From: JBHIBC01 sp046758905
GTDB lineage: Bacteria; Acidobacteriota; Polarisedimenticolia; Gp22-AA2
Direction of reading: 5' to 3'
Assembly (NCBI GenBank): GCA_046758905.1
Contig: JBHIBC010000063.1
Location: 1 to 15,960, forward strand
DNA length: 15,960 nucleotides
Of this stretch, positions 1 through 5,693 are shown in pieces. The notes beneath the pieces are model-generated. The model worked only from the letters and a program-made list of their open reading frames with translations. It did no database searches and was not told the origin of the DNA. The translations under genes were made by a program, and so were the position numbers. How positions within the stretch are numbered: position 1 is the stretch's first letter; each line of letters opens with the position of its first letter.

Positions 1-370
1 GGTGAAGGTTCTCGGCGGTGACCAGGCCGTAGGTCACCGGGCGCCCAGAATCGAGCGCGGCCTGGGCGACGCCGCGAGCCGCCTCCGAGCAGACCTGATC
101 GTAGTGCGAGGTCTGTCCGCGGATGACGCACCCGAGGCAGATGACGGCGTCGTAACGCCTGGACAGCGCCATCCGGCGGGCGGTCAGCGGGATCTCGAGC
201 GCGCCCGGCACCCGCGCCACCGTGATCTCCTGCTCGTCCACGCCGTGGCGGCTGAGGCAGTCGAGGGCGGAGCGCAGCAGCCGGTCGGAGATGAAATCGT
301 TGAACCGGCCCACCACGATGCCGATCTTCAAGCCCCTGCCGTCCAGCTGACCCGCCACCATGCGCGCCAT
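1..370 (-). CDS. ribH: 6,7-dimethyl-8-ribityllumazine synthase (partial, 3' end outside window)
   Basis: Penultimate enzyme of riboflavin synthesis: condenses 5-amino-6-ribitylamino-uracil with 3,4-dihydroxy-2-butanone 4-phosphate to give lumazine; cytoplasmic. The first 123 residues are present. Visible family motifs are VGRFND (residues 20-25, substrate pocket), PGALEIP (55-61) and RGQTSHYDQV (84-93), where His89 is the expected general acid/base. The family is about 155 residues, so roughly 30 C-terminal residues lie beyond the window. The ATG at 370 has a GGGGGAG ribosome site about 8 bases upstream; an in-frame ATG at 361 is an alternative. It follows the membrane-protein gene by 80 bp on the same strand, so it may be read from the mtnP promoter, but a separate promoter cannot be excluded. 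nusB often follows ribH; that cannot be seen here. Confidence 0.95.
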   Translation of the reverse strand, partial: MARMVAGQLDGRGLKIGIVVGRFNDFISDRLLRSALDCLSRHGVDEQEITVARVPGALEIPLTARRMALSRRYDAVICLGCVIRGQTSHYDQVCSEAARGVAQAALDSGRPVTYGLVTAENLH

Positions 371-450
371 CGATCGGTCTCCCCCGGGAGTGGTCGATTC
401 CCTTGCCTTTCAGGCGGTTGCGACCATCGTAGCGGCGCTGCTCCAGGCTG

Positions 451-1212
451 TCAAGGAGCGCCGAGGCAGGGGCGGAGGAGGACGCTCCACAGGGGCGCGA
501 GGGCCGCCTTCAGCGCCACGTCCAGGATCAACAGGGACAGCGCCGCCAGGTACCACAGACGCGCGTGCGGGAGCCGGATGGGGCGGCGGGCCGCGAGCCC
601 GAGCACGGGGCGGGCCAGCGCCACGCCCAGAAGGATGTAGGCCACCACGCGCAGCATCGCCCACGGTGGCCATCCGAGGGCGTACGCCAGGGCCGGCTCG
701 GGTCCGGCGGCCAGCGCCCCCACGTAATAGGACATGTAGCTCACGAGGATCGCTCCCAGCGCGATGCCCAGCAGACCACCGGAGACCGCCGACAGGACCA
801 CGAAGGCGCCGAGGTGGCCGAGATGCTGCGGGATGAACCTCCCGGGGTCGCCCTCCACGCCGCGCCCGGTGCGGATGAAGGCGAGCATCTCGTCCCGGTA
901 GGCCGGCCCGTTGATCACCAGCCCTCCGGCCGATTCGGGCTCGTCGGCCGCTAGGGCGATGACCGTCACGGAGAGCGAGACGGCCCACAGGATGGTCGCG
1001 ACGGCCGCCGCCGCGTGACGTCCCCGCAGCACCAGCGTCGCCAGCACGGGGTAGACGGCCAGGGTGGCGAGGACCGGCAGCAGGATCCGGGCCTCCGCCA
1101 GGGCGGCGACCGCCACGGCGCAGGGCGCGAGCAGCGCCGGAAGGAAGGGCAGGGCCGCGTCGAGCCGCCCTCCGGCCCCGCCCGGCGCGGCGTCCGGCAC
1201 AGGCGCGCTCAT
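451..1212 (-). CDS. uncharacterised integral membrane protein (253 aa)
   Basis: I do not recognise the family. The sequence shows about six hydrophobic segments: two in residues 20-65, one near 75-90, then after a polar loop (about 91-130, containing GPAYRDEMLAFIRTGRG) further segments near 133-165, 175-205 and 218-240. There is no enzyme motif I can name. The layout (polar loop, then a Gly/Ala-rich helix pair and SYMSYYVGAL) loosely resembles Yip1-like or other small polytopic proteins, but this is only an impression. The ATG at 1212 overlaps the stop of the PfkB kinase gene by 4 bp (ATGA), so translation is probably coupled. Its place between purine/methionine salvage and riboflavin genes does not define its function. 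Confidence 0.85.
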   Translation of the reverse strand: MSAPVPDAAPGGAGGRLDAALPFLPALLAPCAVAVAALAEARILLPVLATLAVYPVLATLVLRGRHAAAAVATILWAVSLSVTVIALAADEPESAGGLVINGPAYRDEMLAFIRTGRGVEGDPGRFIPQHLGHLGAFVVLSAVSGGLLGIALGAILVSYMSYYVGALAAGPEPALAYALGWPPWAMLRVVAYILLGVALARPVLGLAARRPIRLPHARLWYLAALSLLILDVALKAALAPLWSVLLRPCLGAP

Positions 1213-2126
1213 GGTCGGCGCGCCCGCCCCTCCAGACTGAGGAAGCCGCGCAGCTCCTCGTAGCGGCCGTCGATCGCCTCGCGCGTGAGGGCGCCGAGCC
1301 GATTGAGGCTGAAGTCCTCCACGCAGAAGGAGGCGAGGGCGCTGCCGTACAGGGTGGCCTCGCGCAGGGCGCGTCCGCCGGACTCGCCGCGCCGGGCCAG
1401 GTGTCCCATGAACCCTCCGGCGAAGCTGTCCCCCGCTCCCGTCGGGTCGATCGGCCGCTCCACCGGATAGGCCGGCGAGGCGAAGTACCGTCCTTCCGAG
1501 AACAGGGCGGCGCCGTACTCGCCCCGCTTGATCACCAGGAACCGCAGCCCCAGGGCCAGCAGGCGGCGGGCGGCGGCCACCGTGTTCAGCTCTCCGGCCA
1601 GCAGGCGCGCCTCGGAATCGTTGATCACCAACCCGTCCACCGAGGCGATCAGGCGCTTGATGCTGTCGTTCTTGTTCTCGATCCAGTGGTTCATGGTGTC
1701 GCAGGCGACGAGTCCCGGGCGGACCTCGCGCAGCACGCGGGCCTGCAGGTCCGGGTCGATGTTCCCCAGGAACAGGTTCGCCGCGTCGACGTCGCCGCGC
1801 CGGATCCTCGGCCGGAACGACTCGAAGACGTTCAGGTGCAGGGCGATGGTGCGCCGGTCGTTCAGATCCTCGGAGTACTCGCCGGTCCAGCGGAAGGTCC
1901 GCCCTCGGCGGATCTCAATCCCGTCCACGTCGATGCCGTGTCCGCGCAGGAGGCGGATCGGCTCGTCGCCGAAGTCCTCTCCGACCGCGGCGATCATCTT
2001 GACCCTGGTGAAGTAGGACGCCGCGACCGCGCAGTAGACGGCCGATCCGCCGAGCACGTCCCGCGCCTCGCCGTACGGCGTCCTGACCGTGTCGAACGCG
2101 ACCGACCCGATGACGAGCAGGGACAC
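1209..2126 (-). CDS. PfkB-family carbohydrate/nucleoside kinase
   Basis: ATP-dependent kinase of the ribokinase (PfkB) superfamily, 305 residues, a normal length. The N-terminal GSVAFDTV and the LGGSAVYCAVAAS stretch (25-37) fit the substrate-binding lid. The C-terminal signature DPTGAGDSFAGGF (227-239) carries the anion hole and the catalytic base Asp233, and NDSEARLL (169-176) matches the usual NxxE motif. Substrate is not fixed by sequence: adenosine, ribose-type sugars or a methylthioribose derivative are possible. The mtnP gene 3 bp upstream makes a purine-nucleoside or salvage substrate attractive, but that is inference. The GTG start at 2126 sits right behind the mtnP stop, and the 3' end overlaps the membrane-protein gene by 4 bp, so the three genes look like one operon. 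Confidence 0.9.
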   Translation of the reverse strand: MSLLVIGSVAFDTVRTPYGEARDVLGGSAVYCAVAASYFTRVKMIAAVGEDFGDEPIRLLRGHGIDVDGIEIRRGRTFRWTGEYSEDLNDRRTIALHLNVFESFRPRIRRGDVDAANLFLGNIDPDLQARVLREVRPGLVACDTMNHWIENKNDSIKRLIASVDGLVINDSEARLLAGELNTVAAARRLLALGLRFLVIKRGEYGAALFSEGRYFASPAYPVERPIDPTGAGDSFAGGFMGHLARRGESGGRALREATLYGSALASFCVEDFSLNRLGALTREAIDGRYEELRGFLSLEGRARRP

Positions 2127-2129
2127 GCG

Positions 2130-2987
2130 CTAGTCCAGGTAGCGCCCCGCGAGGAGGCGCAGGCGGTCCGCGACATGCCGCGGGATCCGGGAGCGATCGG
2201 TGAGGATGGAGCTCTGCAGCGCGGCGGCGCAGCGGCAGGTCCTGTCGCGCGGGATGTCGCGGACCGCCCGCTCGATGATGCCCTGCGCGGCCCGCGCGTT
2301 CTGGTTGAGGCGTTCCACCACCTCGTCGACGCTCACCGGCTCGCCGTCGTCGCGCCAGCAGTCGTAGTCGGTGACCATCGCCAACGTCGCGTAGCAGATC
2401 TCCGCCTCGCGCGCCAGCCGGACCTCCTGCGCGTTGGTCATGCCGATGACGTCGATCCCCCAGGACCGGTACAGGCGCGACTCGGCCCGGGTGGAGAACT
2501 GCGGCCCCTCGATGCACAGGTAGGTCCCGCCCCGGTGCACCCGCGTGCCCGCCGGCCCGGCGGCCGTGACCAGCGCCGCCGAGACCACCGGGCAGACCGG
2601 GTCCGCGAGCGACACGTGCGCCACGATCCCCCCGTCGAAGAAGCTGCCCGGACGGCGCCGCGTCCAGTCGATGAACTGATCTGGGACGACCACGTCGAGC
2701 GGCCGCAGCTCCTCCCTCATGCTGCCCACGGCGCTGATCGACACCAGGCGCTCTACGCCGAGCGCCTTGAAGCCGTATATGTTGGCGCGGAAGTTGATCT
2801 CCGAGGGGGACAGCCGATGGCCGCGGCCGTGGCGCGACAGGAAGACCAGGTCCCGACCGCCGAGCCTCCCGAGCAGGTAGCGGTCGGACGGGTCGCCGAA
2901 AGGCGTGGAGACCGTCTGCTCGCGAGGGCCCTCGAGGCCGGCCATCCGGTACAGGCCGCTGCCGCCGATCACCCCTATTGCGCCCAC
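2130..2987 (-). CDS. mtnP: S-methyl-5'-thioadenosine phosphorylase
   Basis: Phosphorolyses methylthioadenosine, the by-product of polyamine and related AdoMet-dependent synthesis, to adenine and 5-methylthioribose-1-phosphate. The 285 residues match the trimeric MTAP/PNP family: IGGSGLY (7-13, phosphate loop, Ser10), FLSRHG (49-54, Arg52/His53 phosphate contacts), RANIYG (67-72), SAVGSMREE (85-93), CIEGPQFSTRAES (158-170), GMTNAQEVRLARE (182-194) and TDYDCW (206-211). The paired Asp207/Asp209 is the adenine-type (6-aminopurine) specificity signature of MTAP as opposed to Asn in guanosine/inosine phosphorylases. The start is GTG at 2987, preceded by GGGGAC and placed about 18 bases after the predicted transcription start of the promoter at 3012-3040. 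No mtnA or later methionine-salvage gene is in the window. Confidence 0.95.
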   Translation of the reverse strand: MGAIGVIGGSGLYRMAGLEGPREQTVSTPFGDPSDRYLLGRLGGRDLVFLSRHGRGHRLSPSEINFRANIYGFKALGVERLVSISAVGSMREELRPLDVVVPDQFIDWTRRRPGSFFDGGIVAHVSLADPVCPVVSAALVTAAGPAGTRVHRGGTYLCIEGPQFSTRAESRLYRSWGIDVIGMTNAQEVRLAREAEICYATLAMVTDYDCWRDDGEPVSVDEVVERLNQNARAAQGIIERAVRDIPRDRTCRCAAALQSSILTDRSRIPRHVADRLRLLAGRYLD

Positions 2988-3011
2988 GTTGCCGTCCCCG
3001 AAAGGCTGCGC

Positions 3012-3040
3012 ATCCTAGCACCCGGCTCCGGCCCAGTCAA
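3012..3040 (-). promoter_or_regulatory. sigma70-type promoter of mtnP operon
   Basis: Read on the minus strand: -35 TTGACT (top 3035-3040), a 17-base spacer, and -10 TAGGAT (top 3012-3017). The predicted start is near 3005, giving a leader of about 18 bases to the mtnP GTG at 2987. Position and spacing are what one expects for a housekeeping promoter, and it separates mtnP from the 105-residue gene upstream. Prediction from sequence only. Confidence 0.6.
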
Positions 3041-3084
3041 GAAAAGCGGCGCCTCGGGTGCGGGAGGCCGAGCGGCCGCGCCCG

Positions 3085-3402
3085 TCAAGCGGCGTCCGGC
3101 AGCGGCAGGCGGATCAGGCGATGGGCCCGCCCGCGCGAGCCCCGGCGGCCGGTCACCTCCAAGGCGCCGAGCCCGGTCGTGAGGATGACGACTACGGCGC
3201 GGCCGCCCTCCCGGGCGCGGCCCGCGGCGCGCCGCAGGAGATCGCGGCACAGGCGCTCGACCGTCCTGGAGCCCTTGCGGGCGATCGGGATCCGGATGCC
3301 GTTCTGGCGGCAGAAGTGGTACGTCACCCGGCGCGTGAGCCGGGCCAGCTGCGGGTCGGGGGGCAGGGTCAGGACGAGCCGTTCCTGCCGGTGGAGCGCC
3401 AC
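3085..3402 (-). CDS. 105-aa protein, possibly a degenerate RsbW-like (HATPase) protein
   Basis: Small, Arg-rich protein of uncertain family. The N-terminus (RLVLTLPPDPQLARLTRR, then a helix to about residue 34) has the strand-then-helix layout that opens RsbW/SpoIIAB-type anti-sigma kinases. The end (ALEVTGRRGSRGRAHRLIRLPLP, 80-102) could be the closing strands of that fold. However, the middle (SRTVERLCRDLLRRAA, 45-60) lacks the Glu/Asn of the N-box, and there is no glycine-rich lid, so ATP binding looks unlikely. An unrelated family is quite possible. The GTG start at 3402 is supported by a GAGGAG ribosome site 6 bases upstream, and a near-consensus promoter lies 60-85 bases upstream. Together these argue that this is a real gene despite its size. 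It diverges from the diguanylate cyclase gene. Confidence 0.65.
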   Translation of the reverse strand: MALHRQERLVLTLPPDPQLARLTRRVTYHFCRQNGIRIPIARKGSRTVERLCRDLLRRAAGRAREGGRAVVVILTTGLGALEVTGRRGSRGRAHRLIRLPLPDAA

Positions 3403-3459
3403 GGAGTCTCCTCGGGCCCCTGGCGGGGGGCGCGTTCCATAAAGTGCGCGAGCCGGTTC

Positions 3460-3488
3460 ATCTTAGGGGGCGCCCGGAGGCATGTCAA
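3460..3488 (-). promoter_or_regulatory. near-consensus sigma70 promoter of the 105-aa gene
   Basis: On the minus strand: perfect -35 TTGACA (top 3483-3488), 17-base spacer, -10 TAAGAT (top 3460-3465). The predicted start is near 3453, leaving a leader of about 50 bases to the GTG at 3402. It lies back to back with the promoter at 3495-3523, with only 6 bases between the two -35 boxes, so the two directions may compete for polymerase or share a regulator. Confidence 0.65.
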
Positions 3489-3494
3489 CGGTCC

Positions 3495-3523
3495 TTGCGA
3501 ACCGCCCCCCGGGCACCTAGATT
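3495..3523 (+). promoter_or_regulatory. candidate promoter of the diguanylate cyclase gene
   Basis: -35 TTGCGA (3495-3500), 17-base spacer, -10 TAGATT (3518-3523); four of six bases match consensus in each box. The predicted start is near 3530, giving a leader of about 24 bases to the GTG at 3554. Weaker than its divergent neighbour at 3460-3488. Confidence 0.45.
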
Positions 3524-3553
3524 CTGACTGATCAAAGAGTTACGGGTGGGGGT

Positions 3554-5350
3554 GTGTCCGAGAGCGGGAGAAGACGCGGCAGTCGCAGGCGGGCGAGACG
3601 GTTCAGGGCCTACGCCTATGCATTAGGGCTCGCCTCCACCCTGTTCGCCGCCTGGCGACTGCACCTCGCTCAGGAGCTCCTGAGGCAGGAGCTGCTGCCG
3701 GTCACCGTCTTCTCGCTGCTCATCGGCTTCGCCTGGTACTTCAGCTTCTCGATCATTCCCCGGGCCGGCCTGTCCATCTCGCTCGACGTGGCCTACCTGA
3801 TGGCCGCTCTGTGCGTGCTCCCGCGGCCGCTGCCGCTGGCGGCGGCCCTTTTCGGGGCGGCGCTCGGCTGCCTCCTGCGGGCCCGCGAGGTGCGCAGCCG
3901 GCACAGCCCGTTCCTGGAAGTTCTGGCGCTGAACACCGGCGGCCTGGTCCTCACGACCCTGGCGGGCCAGTGGGTGTCGATCCTGCTGGCGCCGCACTGG
4001 GAGTTCGGCACCTTCACCTGGTGGACCGTGGGGTGCGTCGTTTCACTGTACCTCGCCTACAACCTGGTCAACCTCTGCGTCATGGGGGCCGCCGTCGCGC
4101 TCCGGGGGGAGGCGCTGCTGCCGCACCTGGCGCACTACCTCCGCTACATCCCGTCCCTGGAGCTGTTCACGATCCCGCTCGGGGTCGGGCTGGCGCTGCT
4201 CTACACGGCGTCGGGCATCTGGGGCTTCGTCCCGTTGGCGGCGACCATCGTCCTGGGGAGCGGCCTCCTGAAACGGCTGAACACCGCGCGCGCCGAGCTG
4301 AGCGACACGAACGAGCAGCTTCAGAACCGCTCGCGCGAGCTGAGCATCCTGAACACCATCGGCCGCGAGATCAGCGCCTCCCTCGACCCGGAGGTGGTGT
4401 TCGGGCGCGTCAGCGCGCACCTGCAGAGGATCTTCGACGCCCCTCACCTGTTCCTGTCGGTCTACCACCCCGGGCCGCACGAGAGCTACGCGGAGTACGT
4501 GGCGAGGGACGGATTCCTGCAGCCCCGCCCCGAGCGCGATCTCGGGAAGGGGTTCACCAGCTGGATGGTGGAGGCCCGGCGACCGGTGCTGGTGGACGAC
4601 CTGTCGATCGACCGCGAGTCGCTGAGCTGCGCGCCGCTGATCCTCGACCTCGCGGTCCGCTCCATCCTGGCCGCCCCCCTGACCTTCAACCGCAAGGCGA
4701 TAGGGGTTCTGTGCGTGCAGAGCCCGCGGCCCCGAGCCTACACGCTCGAGCAGCTGGCGGTGTTCACGATCATCGCCCAGCAGGCCGCGGTGGCCATCGA
4801 GAACGCCCGCAACTATCAGCTGGCCACCGTGGATCAGCTCACGCGGCTGTACCTGCGCGACTATTTCTTCCGGAAGCTCTCCGAGGAGCAGGTCCGGGCC
4901 CGCCGCTACGGCAGCACCTTCGCCCTGCTGATGATGGACCTCGATGCCTTCAAGGAGATCAACGATCGGATGGGGCACCTCGCGGGAGATCGGTTCCTCC
5001 GCCGGGTCGGGGAGGTGATCCGCGAGACCATGCGCGCCGCCGACGTCCCCTGCCGCTACGGAGGCGAGGAGTTCTGCATCCTGCTGCCGGAGACCGGCCT
5101 CCGGGGGGCGCGCGCCATCGCCGAGAGGATCCGCCGGCGGGTGGCCAGGCTCCAGGTGCCGGTCGGCGATCTGAGGATGCACACCACGATCAGCGCCGGG
5201 ATCGCCTGCTACCCGGCCGACTACCCCGGTTCGGTCCCGGGGCTGCTGGAGAGGGCCGACCAGGCGCTGTACGCCGCGAAGGAGGCGGGGCGCAACCGGG
5301 TGGTCGCCGCGAGCTCCGCCGCCCCCGAGCCCGTGAGGCGGAGGCGCTGA
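3554..5350 (+). CDS. membrane-bound diguanylate cyclase (multi-TM sensor, GAF, GGDEF)
   Basis: Makes the second messenger c-di-GMP from two GTP. Layout: a basic N-terminus (about 1-19), a MASE-like membrane region of roughly seven hydrophobic segments (about 20-240), a short helical connector rich in Glu/Gln/Arg (240-262), a GAF domain (about 263-417) and a GGDEF domain (about 425-590). The active site is GGEEF at 503-507, intact. The RAAD sequence at 494-497, five residues before it, matches the RxxD inhibitory site, so product feedback is expected. MDLDAFKEIND and GHLAGDRFL, before the active site, carry the Mg/GTP-binding residues. The GTG start at 3554 gives the basic, cytoplasmic N-terminus; the upstream GGGTGGGGG is a weak ribosome site. 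What the membrane and GAF parts sense is unknown. The gene converges on the 106-aa gene with a 22-bp gap. Confidence 0.93.
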   Translation: MSESGRRRGSRRRARRFRAYAYALGLASTLFAAWRLHLAQELLRQELLPVTVFSLLIGFAWYFSFSIIPRAGLSISLDVAYLMAALCVLPRPLPLAAALFGAALGCLLRAREVRSRHSPFLEVLALNTGGLVLTTLAGQWVSILLAPHWEFGTFTWWTVGCVVSLYLAYNLVNLCVMGAAVALRGEALLPHLAHYLRYIPSLELFTIPLGVGLALLYTASGIWGFVPLAATIVLGSGLLKRLNTARAELSDTNEQLQNRSRELSILNTIGREISASLDPEVVFGRVSAHLQRIFDAPHLFLSVYHPGPHESYAEYVARDGFLQPRPERDLGKGFTSWMVEARRPVLVDDLSIDRESLSCAPLILDLAVRSILAAPLTFNRKAIGVLCVQSPRPRAYTLEQLAVFTIIAQQAAVAIENARNYQLATVDQLTRLYLRDYFFRKLSEEQVRARRYGSTFALLMMDLDAFKEINDRMGHLAGDRFLRRVGEVIRETMRAADVPCRYGGEEFCILLPETGLRGARAIAERIRRRVARLQVPVGDLRMHTTISAGIACYPADYPGSVPGLLERADQALYAAKEAGRNRVVAASSAAPEPVRRRR

Positions 5351-5363
5351 GCCGCCGCGGCTC
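5349..5363. terminator. short hairpin between convergent genes (weak)
   Basis: GAGCC-GCCGC-GGCTC forms a 5-bp GC stem at the junction of the diguanylate cyclase stop (5350) and the facing 106-aa gene (stop at 5373). It has no U-run on either side, so it may slow polymerase but is not a classical intrinsic terminator. Confidence 0.2.
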
Positions 5364-5372
5364 GGCTGCGCG

Positions 5373-5693
5373 TCACCCCTCGATCCGCAGCACCTCCGCG
5401 ACCGGTCGCCCCACCCGCCTCTCGAACTGCTCGGACAGCGAGGGTATCTGCCCGCCCCGCGTGTCGACCAGCAGCTTCTCCACGCGGATCAGGGGATAGA
5501 ACACGGTGGAAGCCTGCGGCCCCGAGCCCCCTTGCGCGACGCCGCGCACCCAGTCGTCGAATGAGTTCAGCTCCACCCCCTGGATCACGACCCCGGTGCC
5601 GTCGAGGTGGCGCACCAGGCCCCAGAAGCGCTCGCGCGGATTCTGCAGGTAGGCGATCACCGTGACCGGCGGCTTCAGGAAGGGGACGATCAT
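5373..5693 (-). CDS. conserved-looking small protein of unknown function (106 aa)
   Basis: I do not recognise a named family. The protein is compact and well ordered by eye, not a shadow frame: alternating hydrophobic strands (PPVTVIAYLQNP, FWGLVRHLDGTGVVIQGVEL), an acidic-aromatic SFDDWV (44-49), then FYPLIRVEKLLVDTRGGQIPSLSEQFERRVG (65-95). The strand pattern around residues 22-42 is reminiscent of Sm-like or SH3-type small barrels, which is only a guess. No signal peptide or membrane segment. The ATG at 5693 overlaps the stop of the MeaB-epimerase fusion by 4 bp (ATGA), so it is the last gene of the acyl-CoA dehydrogenase operon and probably translationally coupled. That suggests a role tied to methylmalonyl-CoA metabolism, but the sequence does not show one. 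Confidence 0.8.
   Translation of the reverse strand: MIVPFLKPPVTVIAYLQNPRERFWGLVRHLDGTGVVIQGVELNSFDDWVRGVAQGGSGPQASTVFYPLIRVEKLLVDTRGGQIPSLSEQFERRVGRPVAEVLRIEG

Noticed and set aside
1401..3182. Long plus-strand open frame opposite mtnP and the PfkB kinase
   Set aside because: Arg/Pro/Asp-rich translation with no fold-like pattern; it is the GC-driven shadow of two clearly conserved minus-strand genes.
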